Source: Piscinibacter sp. XHJ-5
GTDB lineage: Bacteria > Pseudomonadota > Gammaproteobacteria > Burkholderiales > Burkholderiaceae_C
Assembly: GCF_029855045.1 (NCBI RefSeq)
Contig: NZ_CP123228.1
Location: 930,001 to 994,000 of the forward strand
Reading direction: 5' to 3'
Length of the DNA: 64,000 bases
Below the pieces are notes generated by a model. The model ran no database searches and had not been told where the DNA came from. It was given only the letters and a program-made list of their open reading frames with translations. The position numbers and the translations under genes are program-made. This document shows, one piece after another, positions 8,050 to 17,422 of this stretch (within the stretch, counting starts at the first letter, position 1; each line of letters starts with the position of its first letter).

Positions 8050-8068
8050 GTAACCTGCGGCAATGCCG

Positions 8069-9490
8069 TCATTCGCGCGTGACGCGCATCACTTCCTCCG
8101 GCGACGTGAGGCCTTCGGACACCAGCCGTTCGCCGTCTTCGCGCATCGACCGCAGGCCGCCTTCCTCTGCCGCCACGAACAGCTGCGATTCGGCGGCGCG
8201 GCTGTGGATCAGCGAGCGCACCTTCTCGTCGGCGACCATTAGTTCGTACACGCCGGTGCGGCCCTTGTAGCCGCTCTGGCCGCACTGCGCGCAGCCGACC
8301 GGGTGGTAGCGCCCACGCGCGTCCGCCTTCTTGCAGGCGGGGCACAGCTTGCGCACCAGCCGCTGCGCCAGCACGCCCAGCAGGCTGGAGCTGAGCAAAA
8401 AAGGCTCGACGCCCATGTCGGTGAGCCGCGTGACGGCCGATGGCGCGTCGTTGGTGTGCAAGGTGGCCAGCACGAGGTGGCCGGTGAGCGAGGCCTGGAT
8501 CGCGATCTGCGCGGTCTCGAAGTCGCGGATCTCGCCGATCATGATGACGTCGGGGTCCTGGCGCAGGATGGCGCGCAGCGCCTTCGCGAAGGTGAGGTCG
8601 ATCTTCGGATTGACTTGGGTCTGGCCGATGCCGGCAAGCTCGTATTCGACCGGATCCTCCACCGTCAGCACGTTGGTCGTCGCGGTGTCGACGCGCCCGA
8701 GCGACGCATACAGGGTGGTCGTCTTGCCCGAACCGGTGGGGCCGGTGACCAGCACGATGCCGTGCGGCTGCTGGATCAGGTTGTGGAACTTGGACAGCAC
8801 CTCGCCGTCCATGCCCAGCGATTCGAGGGTGAACTTGGACTCGCCCTTGTCGAGCAGACGCAGCACCGCGCGCTCGCCGTGCGCCGACGGCAGCGTGGAC
8901 ACCCGCACGTCGACCGCGCGGCCGCCGATGCGCAGCGAGATGCGGCCGTCCTGCGGCAGGCGCTTCTCGGCGATGTCGAGCTCGGCCATGATCTTCAGTC
9001 GCGAGATGAGCGCGGCGTGCAGCGCCTTGTTGGGCTGCACGATCTCGCGCAGCGTGCCGTCGACGCGAAAGCGCACCGAGCTCGACCGCTCGTACGGCTC
9101 GATGTGGATGTCGGAGGCGCCGTCCTTCGCCGCCTGCGTCAGCAGCGCGTTGAGCATGCGGATGATCGGCGCGTCGTTGGCGGCCTCGAGCAGGTCCTCG
9201 ACCGCCGGCAGCTCCTGCATCATGCGGCTCAGGTCGACCGCGCTCTCCACCTCGCCGATCACCGTGGCGGCGCTCGACTCGCCGCCCGCATACGCCTTGG
9301 CGATGCGGTTGGTCAGCGTGGCGGCCGCCTCGCGCTCGAGCGCGTCGACGTCGTACATGCGCAGCACTTCGCTCAGCGCTGAAAGCTGCACCGACTCGGG
9401 CGCCCACAGCACGAGCTGCGTGCCGTCGTCCTCGAGCAGCAGCGTGTGGGCCTTGGCGAAGGCGTACGGAAGCGGATGGCGAGCGCCCAT
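8069..9490 (-). CDS. gspE: Type II secretion system ATPase GspE
   Basis: The cytoplasmic hexameric ATPase that powers pseudopilus assembly. At 473 residues it is slightly shorter than typical GspE, mainly at the N-terminal region that binds GspL. Walker [11 protein letters not shown] begins at residue 250, the Asp box and Walker B region (VIMIGEIRD, about 315-323) follow, and a histidine box [13 protein letters not shown] is at 336-348. The zinc-binding loop of GspE is present, with Cys383, Cys386, Cys400 and Cys403 in CPAC and CAQC. The [17 protein letters not shown] segment is also characteristic. It lies between gspD and gspF with short gaps, consistent with one transcript. Confidence 0.96.
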   Translation of the reverse strand: MGARHPLPYAFAKAHTLLLEDDGTQLVLWAPESVQLSALSEVLRMYDVDALEREAAATLTNRIAKAYAGGESSAATVIGEVESAVDLSRMMQELPAVEDLLEAANDAPIIRMLNALLTQAAKDGASDIHIEPYERSSSVRFRVDGTLREIVQPNKALHAALISRLKIMAELDIAEKRLPQDGRISLRIGGRAVDVRVSTLPSAHGERAVLRLLDKGESKFTLESLGMDGEVLSKFHNLIQQPHGIVLVTGPTGSGKTTTLYASLGRVDTATTNVLTVEDPVEYELAGIGQTQVNPKIDLTFAKALRAILRQDPDVIMIGEIRDFETAQIAIQASLTGHLVLATLHTNDAPSAVTRLTDMGVEPFLLSSSLLGVLAQRLVRKLCPACKKADARGRYHPVGCAQCGQSGYKGRTGVYELMVADEKVRSLIHSRAAESQLFVAAEEGGLRSMREDGERLVSEGLTSPEEVMRVTRE

Positions 9491-9499
9491 GGCGGCTCC

Positions 9500-11707
9500 T
9501 CAGTTGGTCGGCGCGCTGCTGCCGCCTTCCGGCGCGCTGGCCGCCGGGCGCGGCGACAGCGGAACCGGCCTGGGTGCGAGCGGCACGGCCGAGGCCGGTG
9601 CCTCGGCCGGCGGCATCACCGGCGATTCGTTGATGGGCATGACGAAGCTTCGCGCGGGCTGCGCGTTCTGCTGCATGCCGCGGATGTAGTCGTATCGGTC
9701 GGTCGACAGCTTGGTGGAGCCGTCCGAGTCGCGCAGCACCACCGGGCGCAGGAACACCATCAGGTTGGTGCGCCGGCGCTCGCGGCTTTCGCTGCGGAAG
9801 AGACCGCCCACCACCGGCAGGTCGCCGAGCAGCGGCACCTTGGAGTGGTTGTGGTCGAAGCGGTCCTCGATCAGGCCGCCCAGCACCAGGATCTGGCCGT
9901 CGTCGACGACCACGGTCGACTCGATGGAGCGCTTGCTCGTGGTGGGTCCAGCCGAGCTGGTGCCGGTGGCCTGCGCGATCACGTCGGAGCTTTCCTGGTA
10001 GATCACCATGCGCACGGTGCCGTTCTCGCCGATCTGCGGCTTGATGCGCAGCGTGATGCCCACGTCCTTGCGCTCGATGGTCTGGAACGGGTTGGTGGTG
10101 CCGGTGCCGGTGCTGGTGAACTGCCCGGTCACGAACGGAACGTTGCGGCCGACGACGATCTTCGCCTCCTCGTTGTCCAGCGTCACGAGGTTCGGCGTGG
10201 ACATGATGTTGGCGTTGCTCTTGGTCTGGATCAGGCGCGCGATCGCCGACAGCGCATAAGTGCCGCTGAAGTTGCGCACCAGCCCGATGTTCAGGCCGTC
10301 GCCGATGGTCGCGTCGCCGGTGCCTCGGGCAGCCAGGTTCAGGTTGACGATGCCGGGCGTGTTGCCGGTGGGCAGGTTGGTGCCGACCACGCCGATGTTC
10401 TTGTCGCCTTCCTTGCCGATGATGCCCAGCCACTGGAAGCCGAACTCGGCCACGTCGCCGCCGGTGACCTCGACGATCAGGCTCTCGATGTAGACCTGTG
10501 CGCGGCGCGAGTCGAGCTGGTCGATCATCGCGCGCAGCTGGCGGTACATCGGCTCGGGCGCGGTGATGATCAGCGAATTGGTGGCGGGGTCGGCCTGCAC
10601 GAAGCCGCCGGTCGACGGCGTGGGCGAGCTCGCCACCGGTGTGGTGGCCTGCGGCGATGCGGCCTGCTGGCCGGCGGCGCCCGGCGTGACGGGCGCCGCC
10701 GCTGTCGGCGAGGCCGTCGTCGGCGACGTCCCGCCAGCCCCGCCACCGGAGCTGTAGGCCGCGCGCAGCACGGACGCCAGCTTCACGGCGTCGGCGTTCT
10801 TCAGGTACACGACCCAGATGTTGCCCAGCGGATTGGGGCCGCTGATCGGCCGGTCGAGCTTGGCCACCAGGGTGCGGATCGAATTCATGCGGGCCGGATT
10901 GGGCGCGCGCACCAGCAGCGAGTTGCTGCGCGGATCGACCAGCACCGAGGCCGAGCCGACACCGGCCACGCCGGGCACCGCTGCCCCGGCCACCGCAGGA
11001 TCGGTGAGCCGCTGCACGAGCACCGCGATGTCGGAGGCGATCGCGTGCTGCAGCGAGATGACCTCCACGTCGCCTGCGGCCGGCGTGTCCATGGCGGCGA
11101 TGATCTTGCCCAGGCGCGTGAGGTTCTCGGCGTAGTCGGTGATGATCAGCGAGTTGGTGCCCGGGTTGGCGTTGATCGTGTTGTTGGGGCTGATCAGCGG
11201 CCGCAGCACCGGCACCAGGTTGTTGGCGCTCTCGTGGTTCAGCTTGAAGATCTGCGTGATGACCTGGTCGCCGCGCCGGTTCACGTCGCCAACCGACACG
11301 GTGCCGGCCTGCAGCTTGGCGTCGGCCTCCGGGACGACCTTGAAGATGCCGCCCGACTCGACCACCGTGAAGCCCAGGCCGCGCAGCGCGGCGAGGAAGT
11401 TGAGGTAAGCCTCGCGCGGCGTGAGCGCTTCTTCGCTGTACAGCGTGATCGTTCCCTTGACGCGCGGGTCGACGACGAACTGCTGCTTCAGGATCGCCGC
11501 CATCGCGCGTGTGACGCCCTCGATGTCGGCGTTGACGAAGTTCAGCGTCACCGCGTCGCCGCCCCTGATGCGCGGATTGGGCGATTGCGCGAAGGTGGCG
11601 GGTGCGGTGAGCAACGACAGGCAGAGCACGCCGGTCAGGCTGCGCGTCGCAAGCTGCCGAAGCACGGGCAGCCGGGCCGTCGTGGGTTTGCGTTGCTTCA
11701 TGGTCAT
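9500..11707 (-). CDS. gspD: Type II secretion system secretin GspD
   Basis: The outer-membrane secretin channel, 735 residues from an ATG at 11707 that overlaps the gspN stop as ATGA. A signal peptide ends near LLTAPATFAQ. N0 (VTLNFVNADIEGVTRAMA) and N1-N3 domains follow; N3 is interrupted by a Ser/Thr/Ala/Pro-rich linker of about 45 residues before GGFVQADPATNSLIITAP. The C-terminal secretin domain carries VYIESLIVEVTGG, VPFVTGQ, and the VPLLGDLPVVGGLFRS/LMVFLRPVVL segments. After that comes a proline-rich tail. Starting at the next Met (11701) would also give a good signal peptide. No dedicated pilotin gene is visible in the operon. Confidence 0.95.
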   Translation of the reverse strand: MTMKQRKPTTARLPVLRQLATRSLTGVLCLSLLTAPATFAQSPNPRIRGGDAVTLNFVNADIEGVTRAMAAILKQQFVVDPRVKGTITLYSEEALTPREAYLNFLAALRGLGFTVVESGGIFKVVPEADAKLQAGTVSVGDVNRRGDQVITQIFKLNHESANNLVPVLRPLISPNNTINANPGTNSLIITDYAENLTRLGKIIAAMDTPAAGDVEVISLQHAIASDIAVLVQRLTDPAVAGAAVPGVAGVGSASVLVDPRSNSLLVRAPNPARMNSIRTLVAKLDRPISGPNPLGNIWVVYLKNADAVKLASVLRAAYSSGGGAGGTSPTTASPTAAAPVTPGAAGQQAASPQATTPVASSPTPSTGGFVQADPATNSLIITAPEPMYRQLRAMIDQLDSRRAQVYIESLIVEVTGGDVAEFGFQWLGIIGKEGDKNIGVVGTNLPTGNTPGIVNLNLAARGTGDATIGDGLNIGLVRNFSGTYALSAIARLIQTKSNANIMSTPNLVTLDNEEAKIVVGRNVPFVTGQFTSTGTGTTNPFQTIERKDVGITLRIKPQIGENGTVRMVIYQESSDVIAQATGTSSAGPTTSKRSIESTVVVDDGQILVLGGLIEDRFDHNHSKVPLLGDLPVVGGLFRSESRERRRTNLMVFLRPVVLRDSDGSTKLSTDRYDYIRGMQQNAQPARSFVMPINESPVMPPAEAPASAVPLAPRPVPLSPRPAASAPEGGSSAPTN

Positions 11708-12606
11708 CCGATCGAAATGACGGACCGTGCACCTTCGCGCCGGCCGATGATGTTCAGGAGATTCGACAGCGCCGCGTCGTCGCCCTTCGCGGCGCGTGCC
11801 TCGCCGCGAAAGCGCACGCCGCCGGCGCCCCAGGTGCCGCTGCCGGTGAGCTGCAGCGCGCCTTCGAGGGTGGACAAGTTGAGCTGCGAGGTGCCCGCGC
11901 TCGCCGCGTCGCCGTTGAGAGTGAGGCGGTAGCTGCCCAGCGAATCGAGCGTCGACAGGCGCGACGAGGCGTTGACCAGTTCGACATCGGCTCTTCCGCG
12001 CACCAGCGTGCGGCCTTCGACGGTCTCGAAGGTGATGCCCGGCGAGGTGAGGCGGATCGATCCGCCGAGCTGCAGCGTGTTGAAGGGCGTGCCCAGCCCG
12101 CCCAGCCAGGCGCTCGGCCACTGGCCGATCCATCCGCCTTGCGACGGCACCAGTGTCACGTTCATGCGGCCCAGGCCCGGCCTCAACTCCAGGACGACGG
12201 TGCCGTTGAGGCAGCACGCCTGGCTGGCGCGCAGCTCGAACCCGAGGCCCTTGACACCGAGTGTCCACTCCATGCGGCCGGGCAGGGCGCTGGCGTCGCG
12301 GCTGCCGGGACCGCCGGTCAGCACCGGCACGGCGCTGCCGGACCAGATGGTGCCGCGTGCGTCGGCCAGCAGGAGACGTTGATTGGTGGCAGAGGCCACG
12401 GCGCCGGCGAGCCAGGCGGCCGGCGCAAAGGCGACGAGGCCGATCAGCAACCCGACCACCGCCCCGGCAACACCCCAACGCATGGCCGCGCTGCGCGACT
12501 TGTCCCATTGCAGCTCGGCGTAGGTGGATTCCCCCCAGCCGGTGGCCGCGACGGTGTTGGCCCACCCGCGGCGTGAGCCCTTGCGGCCGATCAGGGTGCG
12601 AATCAC
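11704..12606 (-). CDS. gspN: Type II secretion system protein GspN
   Basis: A 300-residue accessory protein of the secretion system, of the GspN family found in some proteobacterial clusters; its exact function is not established. One N-terminal membrane helix (about residues 40-70, WGVAGAVVGLLIGLVAFAPAAWL) anchors a periplasmic domain with the family-typical ADARGTIWSGSAVPVLTGG and LRASQACCLNGTVVLELRPG segments. It starts with an ATGA overlap with gspM and ends with an ATGA overlap with gspD, so it is translationally coupled at both ends. A Cys-Cys pair in the periplasmic domain may form a disulfide. Confidence 0.85.
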   Translation of the reverse strand: MIRTLIGRKGSRRGWANTVAATGWGESTYAELQWDKSRSAAMRWGVAGAVVGLLIGLVAFAPAAWLAGAVASATNQRLLLADARGTIWSGSAVPVLTGGPGSRDASALPGRMEWTLGVKGLGFELRASQACCLNGTVVLELRPGLGRMNVTLVPSQGGWIGQWPSAWLGGLGTPFNTLQLGGSIRLTSPGITFETVEGRTLVRGRADVELVNASSRLSTLDSLGSYRLTLNGDAASAGTSQLNLSTLEGALQLTGSGTWGAGGVRFRGEARAAKGDDAALSNLLNIIGRREGARSVISIG

Positions 12607-13118
12607 GAGCCGGCTCCCAGGGTGACGACCACCAGTCCGGCGTAACCGTCGGGCGTGCGCGTGAGCTGCACGTCGATCGGGCGCGCGCGGGCGGCGCTGC
12701 GCGCCTCCCCCAGCCAGTCGCGCAGCGCTTCCCCCGACACCCCGGACAGCGTGAGCGTGGCACGCTCGCCCTGGAATGCCAGCGAGGCCTTGTCGCCGAG
12801 CCGCTCGGTGGCTGCCTTCAGCGGCGCCACCGCCTGGGCCGGCGACACCGACGGTGCGCCCTTCACGCCCTTGGCGTCGGCAGCCAGGCGCTGCATCTGC
12901 TGCAGCTGAACCTCGATGCGGTCGAGCTCCGCCGGTGCGTCGCGTACCACCCGCCAGGCCGGCGCGACGAGCAGGCTCCAGGCGATGAAGACGACGAGCA
13001 GCGCGCCGCCGACGCCCAGCGCCAGCCTTTCGCGCGGCGCGAAGCTGCGCCAGCGTGCGCGCGCCTGGGTGCGCAGGCTTGCGAAGGCCGGCGGCAAGGT
13101 GACAGCGCGTGCATTCAT
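12603..13118 (-). CDS. gspM: Type II secretion system protein GspM
   Basis: A 171-residue bitopic inner-membrane protein that partners GspL in the assembly platform. A short cytoplasmic part ends in RWRSFAPRERLALGVGGAL, followed by one membrane helix (LLVVFIAWSLLVAPAW, about residues 36-55) and a periplasmic ferredoxin-like domain rich in Ala and Gln. The family motif WxxLxPRER-like stretch before the helix is present as RSFAPRER. ATGA overlaps join it to gspL upstream and gspN downstream. Sequence conservation in GspM is low, so the assignment leans on position, size and topology. Confidence 0.88.
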   Translation of the reverse strand: MNARAVTLPPAFASLRTQARARWRSFAPRERLALGVGGALLVVFIAWSLLVAPAWRVVRDAPAELDRIEVQLQQMQRLAADAKGVKGAPSVSPAQAVAPLKAATERLGDKASLAFQGERATLTLSGVSGEALRDWLGEARSAARARPIDVQLTRTPDGYAGLVVVTLGAGS

Positions 13119-14386
13119 CGTGGTCCTCCGGTGCCGACGCGCGTGATGCTGACGCGGCCGTCAGGCCCCTTGTCGGCCTGCCAGCCGGCGGGGCGCAGCC
13201 GGCTGCGGAACTGCTCGAGATGGGTTTGAGCCCAGCTGGGTGCCGACAGCGACAGCCGGCCGTTCTCGTAGCGCAGGTTGTCCACCGGGGGTTGGTCGGC
13301 CGGCCAGGCCATCGCGGCGGCCTGCATCATCGGCTCGAAGTCGGTGTCGCCGGGCTTGCCTGCAGCCAGCCGCAGGGCATCGGCTTCGCGCTGCATGACC
13401 AGCAGCGGGGCGCGGCGGATCTCGTTCTCGCTCAGCTTCGGAAAGGCGGTCTTCACGACCCCCAGCACCGCCTCGCGCCGCGACTCGATCGCCGAGCGCT
13501 GGTGCAGCGCCCACAGGTTGAGCCCGATGATGTTGGCGGCGATCAGGCCGACGAGCCCCCAGCGCACGGGACGCCAGGCCGGACTCATGAACTGACGCAT
13601 CCCGTCGCGCAGCGCACGCGTGCCGCGGTTGCGTCGTGCGAAGTCGAACTGGCGCAGGTTCCACAGCGTGCGCGCGGCCTGCAAAAGGCGCTGCGCCGGC
13701 GGCATGACGTTGACGGTGGTACCCAGCCATTGCTCGGCGGCCGCGGCGGCCCCGGGCGTGGCGCTCCAGCGCGTGCCGTGCGGGGCCGGGCGCGGGACGA
13801 CGGCGCGCGCCAGCCCGCCGTGCAGCCGCAGGCAGGCCACGCCCTCGGGATGCGACCAGGTGAGCGAGATGCCCTCCTCACCGCCGTTGTGCTGCGAGTC
13901 GGTCTCGGCGAAGTGGCCGCCGGGCGGATCGTCCGGCCAGGCCGACGGCACGATGCGGTCGACGAAGACGTTTGCCTGCTCCAGTGCAGCCAGCTCGGCG
14001 CGCAGCCAGGCGCGATCGATGCTCGCCACCCAGGTCGGCTGTCCCGCAGCCGCATCCGGCGCGACGGCGAAGTGCGTGAGCTCGGCGTCTTCGAGCACCG
14101 CTTCCTCGAGCAGGCCGACCAGCGCCGCGCGCAGGCGCGCGGCCGGGGCCTTTGGCAGCGTGATGCGGTGCCAGCTCACGTCGGCGTCAGCGAGCACGGC
14201 GACCACGCTGTCCGCCTTGGGCAACAGCGATGCCGCGCATTGGCCCTGAGCCTCCAGCACGAGACCGTCGGGCGTCAGCGCGTAGCTGTATTCGTCGGTC
14301 AGGCGGGCGCTGTCGGGCGCGGTCGCGCCGTCGACGCGGGCGCGCAATCGTTGACGGGGAGCGATCTGGATGACGAGAAGCGACAT
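13115..14386 (-). CDS. gspL: Type II secretion system protein GspL
   Basis: A 423-residue bitopic protein linking the GspE ATPase to the inner-membrane platform. The long N-terminal cytoplasmic actin-like domain includes ALVGLLEEAVLEDAELTHFA and PTWVASIDRAWLRAEL; a membrane helix near residues 274-292 (WGLVGLIAANIIGLNLWAL) is followed by a periplasmic ferredoxin-like domain beginning SRREAVLGVVKTAFPKL, a conserved GspL element. It is separated from gspK by 133 bases, the only sizeable gap in the operon, where a TACAAT box on the same strand may give a secondary promoter. Confidence 0.9.
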   Translation of the reverse strand: MSLLVIQIAPRQRLRARVDGATAPDSARLTDEYSYALTPDGLVLEAQGQCAASLLPKADSVVAVLADADVSWHRITLPKAPAARLRAALVGLLEEAVLEDAELTHFAVAPDAAAGQPTWVASIDRAWLRAELAALEQANVFVDRIVPSAWPDDPPGGHFAETDSQHNGGEEGISLTWSHPEGVACLRLHGGLARAVVPRPAPHGTRWSATPGAAAAAEQWLGTTVNVMPPAQRLLQAARTLWNLRQFDFARRNRGTRALRDGMRQFMSPAWRPVRWGLVGLIAANIIGLNLWALHQRSAIESRREAVLGVVKTAFPKLSENEIRRAPLLVMQREADALRLAAGKPGDTDFEPMMQAAAMAWPADQPPVDNLRYENGRLSLSAPSWAQTHLEQFRSRLRPAGWQADKGPDGRVSITRVGTGGPR

Positions 14387-14424
14387 GTGGACGAGGCGCT
14401 GGCAGCGCCCGGCAGGCTACGACG

Positions 14425-14430
14425 ATTGTA
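14425..14430 (-). promoter_or_regulatory. Candidate -10 box upstream of gspL
   Basis: The minus strand reads TACAAT, 5 of 6 matches to the -10 consensus, inside an A/T-rich patch (about 14425-14470) that is unusual for this GC-rich operon. A start near 14418 would give a leader of about 32 bases to the gspL ATG. No convincing -35 hexamer sits at 16-18 bases, so this is weak. Confidence 0.3.
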
Positions 14431-14519
14431 GGGGGCTAAGAACTACAATCCTTAACAAATCAATGACTTACGGCATGTTGTTGGAGATGGCCTCAGCATG
14501 GTGAACACGCGGGTCGGGA

Positions 14520-15491
14520 TCAGCCGGAAAGCGCCTCACGGCTCATTTCGCGCCGGCGCGACAGCGGAATGATGTCGATTCCACGCCGTTCCACCAGCGA
14601 GCTTTCCTCCAGTACCCGGTCCTCCAGTCGCAGCCGGCCGCGCACTTCGAAGAACTTCGAGACAACGAAGGCCCGCGCCTGCGACAGCGACTGGGCGGTG
14701 GTCGCCGGAAGCACAGCCTTGATGTCGTCGAGCGTCTTGAACGGCTGCCGCTGGCGCGTCTGCACCATGCGCTCGGCCGTGCCCAGGTCGAGGTTGTCGA
14801 TGGCGGCGACCAGCACTTCCTTGGGGGCGGTGTTGACGTTGACCGCGGTGCGCTCGGGCAGCAGCACGACATAGGCCTCCATCTTCTGCACGCTTTCGGC
14901 ATCGATGCCCAGCCACGCCAGTTGCTCGATGCTTTGCGGCATCAAGGGCGCATTGGCCGACTTGTTGTTGGAGTCCGGCGGCGCGAGGGCGCCGCGCAAT
15001 CCCTCGGCGATGGTGACGGCCAGATCCGGCGCGACGTTGATCGCCTGGAACAGGCGCTTCAGGCCTTCCAACTCGGCCGGGACGATCGCGTTCTGGTCGA
15101 TCAGGTTGCGCAGGTTGTAGCGCGACTGCGCGTCGGTGATGCTGCCGGACAGAAAGGCCTCCGGTGCGTCGTCGGCATTGTTCTTGTCGACGGCGAGGAA
15201 GGTGGACAGCCGTGCCTCGGCCAGCGGAACCGCCCACGGCTCGCCGAGGTGGTCCACCTGGGCACTGGCCTTCGCATCCTCGCGCAGGATCAGCTTCGCC
15301 CAATCGAGTGCGCCGTTGAGGATCCACGCCGACTGCAGACGGGCCCGCTCGGCGGACTCGATCTGCACGGCTCGCCACTGCTGCCACACCATGGCCGCCG
15401 ACAGCGTGGCGACCAGCGTGACGATGATCATCGCGGTCAGCAGCGCCGCGCCGCGCTCGCGATGCTGCGTGGGAGGCGCGATCCTTTTCAT
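14520..15491 (-). CDS. gspK: Type II secretion system minor pseudopilin GspK
   Basis: The large tip pseudopilin, 323 residues. The prepilin leader MKRIAPPTQHRERG precedes the hydrophobic helix AALLTAMIIVTLVATLSAAM; as usual for GspK the mature helix lacks Glu5. The large alpha-helical insert domain follows, with DAQSRYNLRNLID, TAVNVNTAPKEVLVAAI and QPFKTLDDIKAVLP, all characteristic of GspK. GspK caps the pseudopilus with GspI and GspJ. It begins four bases after the gspJ stop. The mature N-terminus requires a GspO/PilD peptidase, not encoded in this window. Confidence 0.94.
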   Translation of the reverse strand: MKRIAPPTQHRERGAALLTAMIIVTLVATLSAAMVWQQWRAVQIESAERARLQSAWILNGALDWAKLILREDAKASAQVDHLGEPWAVPLAEARLSTFLAVDKNNADDAPEAFLSGSITDAQSRYNLRNLIDQNAIVPAELEGLKRLFQAINVAPDLAVTIAEGLRGALAPPDSNNKSANAPLMPQSIEQLAWLGIDAESVQKMEAYVVLLPERTAVNVNTAPKEVLVAAIDNLDLGTAERMVQTRQRQPFKTLDDIKAVLPATTAQSLSQARAFVVSKFFEVRGRLRLEDRVLEESSLVERRGIDIIPLSRRREMSREALSG

Positions 15492-15495
15492 CGGC

Positions 15496-16107
15496 TCAGG
15501 GCCCGATCGCGATGTCGCGCGTCAGGCTGCCGGTGATCTGGGGGCCACCGAACTCGATCACGAGCCGCACGCCGTTGGGCAGTCCCTGGCCGGTGGATTG
15601 GCAGTTGGACCAGGCGTTGCCGCGAAACGCATAACACTGCCATTGCGCCACGCCCGTCAGCGTGCGCAGCTGGCCGACTTCGTTGCCCTGGAACTGCTGC
15701 GTGCGCATCCAGGTCTCCTGCAGCTCGTTGCCGCGCGTGCTCGGCGGTCCGGCCCAGCGCTGCAGCAGTCCGGCGCCCGGATTGGCTTCGGGGCCGGGAC
15801 GCAGCGACCACGCCACGACCTGCAGGCCGCGCTCGGCCCGCCGCGTGATGCGCAGCGTGGCACCGTCGAAGGTGATGCCCGGCACGGCGGGCGACTCCTG
15901 CACGGCGGCCAGGTCCTGCTCGAGCTGGCCGATGACAGTGTTCAGGCGCAGCGTCTGCTCCAGGCGCCCCTGGCTGGCTTCGCGTGTGCGGACGATGCCG
16001 TCGACGCCCTGCCAGGCCATCACGGCGAGGATCGCCATGACCATCATCGCGACCATCACCTCGACCAGCGTGAAGCCGCGCGAACGTTTCGAGGCGCTGG
16101 GGCTCAT
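15496..16107 (-). CDS. gspJ: Type II secretion system minor pseudopilin GspJ
   Basis: A 203-residue pseudopilin of the tip complex. The leader MSPSASKRSRG is followed by FTLVEVMVAMMVMAILAVMA with the conserved Glu5. The body has GLQVVAWSLRPG and LLQRWAGPPSTRG, and a C-terminal GVRLVIEFGGPQITGSLTRD typical of GspJ. The start at 16107 overlaps the gspI stop as ATGA. A longer frame in the same phase exists upstream but it runs through gspI and gspH in the wrong frame. Normal length for the family. Confidence 0.93.
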   Translation of the reverse strand: MSPSASKRSRGFTLVEVMVAMMVMAILAVMAWQGVDGIVRTREASQGRLEQTLRLNTVIGQLEQDLAAVQESPAVPGITFDGATLRITRRAERGLQVVAWSLRPGPEANPGAGLLQRWAGPPSTRGNELQETWMRTQQFQGNEVGQLRTLTGVAQWQCYAFRGNAWSNCQSTGQGLPNGVRLVIEFGGPQITGSLTRDIAIGP

Positions 16108-16472
16108 CGCGAAGGCAGCACCGTGGAGATGCCGAGCACCGGCTGTCCGGCTTCGGTGGAGATCTGCGCGTCGACGCGGCGGAAGTTCGGGTTGGGCGTC
16201 GGCCGCACGACGAGCTTGCCGCGGTAGTTGTGGCCGATCTGCTCGCAGGAGAACTCGCTGTCGCCGATCTGCAGCGCCGGCCGGGCCAGCCGCAAGCCGA
16301 CCAGCTGGTTGTCGGCGCACCATTGGGCGAGGCTCACGTCGGTGAGGCGCTCGGCGTTGTCGGCCAGCGCGCCGGCCGCCTTGATGCCGGCGCCCAGCGC
16401 GATGGCGACGATGGCCAGCGCCACCATCACTTCGATCAGCGTGAAGCCGCTCGCGCCGCGCCGCGGGTTCAT
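16104..16472 (-). CDS. gspI: Type II secretion system minor pseudopilin GspI
   Basis: A 122-residue minor pseudopilin that forms the tip heterotrimer with GspJ and GspK. Leader MNPRRGASG, then FTLIEVMVALAIVAIALGAG with Glu5. The body contains the GspI hallmark WCADNQLVGLRLA and a C-terminal RRVDAQISTEAGQPVLGIST. Start and stop overlap gspH and gspJ respectively as ATGA, indicating coupled translation. Length is typical. Confidence 0.94.
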   Translation of the reverse strand: MNPRRGASGFTLIEVMVALAIVAIALGAGIKAAGALADNAERLTDVSLAQWCADNQLVGLRLARPALQIGDSEFSCEQIGHNYRGKLVVRPTPNPNFRRVDAQISTEAGQPVLGISTVLPSR

Positions 16473-16912
16473 TCGGTGCCCACTTCGAAAGGCCCGAGGC
16501 CATCGGTGGCCAGCGTCAGCCGGCGGTCCTCCAGGCTCAGCACGATGCGCTGCGCCGGGATCAGCGGCTCCGGTCCCAGCACGACGGCGCGCGCGCCGAC
16601 GATGTCGGCAGTCACGCCTTCATTGAGCCAGTGGTCGGGCAGGGCGTTGGTGGCGGGCAATCCGACGAAGCGAAAGCCCGTGGTGCTGCTCGCGCTGCTG
16701 CGCGGTTCCCAGCGCACCGCGAGTCCGGAAGCGCGTGCCTCGGCGCGTGCCGATTCGAGCAGCGCCGCGAGGCGCGCGCCTTCCTGCTCGAGTCGATTGG
16801 CGGTGGGATCGCGCAGCGCCAGGCTGGCCAGGCCGGACGCGATGGCGATCAGTGCGACCACGACCAGCAGCTCGACGAGCGTGAAGCCTCGGTGTCGCAG
16901 CTTCGCGCCCAT
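16469..16912 (-). CDS. gspH: Type II secretion system minor pseudopilin GspH
   Basis: A 147-residue minor pseudopilin. The leader MGAKLRHRG precedes FTLVELLVVVALIAIASGLA with Glu5; a helical part LAALLESARAEARASGLAV and a beta-rich C-terminal domain follow (IVLSLEDRRLTLATDGLGPF). ATG 16912 gives a conventional nine-residue leader. A GTG at 16933 that overlaps the gspG stop (GTGA) would add seven residues and couple translation to gspG; I cannot exclude it. The stop overlaps the gspI start. Confidence 0.92.
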   Translation of the reverse strand: MGAKLRHRGFTLVELLVVVALIAIASGLASLALRDPTANRLEQEGARLAALLESARAEARASGLAVRWEPRSSASSTTGFRFVGLPATNALPDHWLNEGVTADIVGARAVVLGPEPLIPAQRIVLSLEDRRLTLATDGLGPFEVGTE

Positions 16913-16929
16913 CGCAGCCGCCGCATGCC

Positions 16930-17376
16930 TCACTGCCAGGAGCCGATCTCGGCGTCCTTGCCTTCGCCGCCGATCGCGCCGTCCGCGCCGAAGCTGTAGA
17001 CGTCGATCTCGCCCTTCACCCCAGGGTTGGCGTACTGGTAAGGCCGTCCCCACGGATCGTTGGGCAGCTTGTCGACGTAGGGCTTCCAGTTCGGCGGGAT
17101 GGGGCCGGAGGTCGGCTTGACGACCAGTGCTTGCAGACCCTGCTCGGTGGTCGGATAGCGCTGGTTGTCCAGCTTGTAGAGCTTCAGCGACTGCATCAGT
17201 CGATTGACGTCGGTTCGCGCGGCGGTGACGCGGGCGTCGTCGGCGCGGTCGAGCACGTTCGGAACGATCAGCGCGGCCAGCACGCCGATGATGACAAGCA
17301 CCACCATCAGCTCGATCAAGGTGAAGCCGCGACGGCGGCGAATCGCGCGCGTCGGCACGGTGGAAGTTCTTGTCAT
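16930..17376 (-). CDS. gspG: Type II secretion system major pseudopilin GspG
   Basis: The main subunit of the pseudopilus, 148 residues and the first gene of the minus-strand operon. The leader ends RAIRRRRG, followed by FTLIELMVVLVIIGVLAALI with Glu5. Conserved GspG features include VTAARTDVNRLMQSLKLYKL, NQRYPTTEQGLQALV, the LPNDPWGRPYQY motif and a C-terminal FGADGAIGGEGKDAEIGSW, whose Asp residues bind calcium in homologues. AGGAAA lies a suitable distance before the ATG at 17376. It is divergent from gspC across 60 bases. Confidence 0.97.
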   Translation of the reverse strand: MTRTSTVPTRAIRRRRGFTLIELMVVLVIIGVLAALIVPNVLDRADDARVTAARTDVNRLMQSLKLYKLDNQRYPTTEQGLQALVVKPTSGPIPPNWKPYVDKLPNDPWGRPYQYANPGVKGEIDVYSFGADGAIGGEGKDAEIGSWQ

Positions 17377-17422
17377 CGTTGCGTTTCCTGACGGCGCCGA
17401 GCCGGCGCGTTGAGCCCGTTGA

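Noticed and set aside
7785..11732. A 1315-codon minus-strand frame across gspF, gspE and gspD
   Set aside because: It runs out of frame through three well-supported genes and has an Arg-rich shadow composition.
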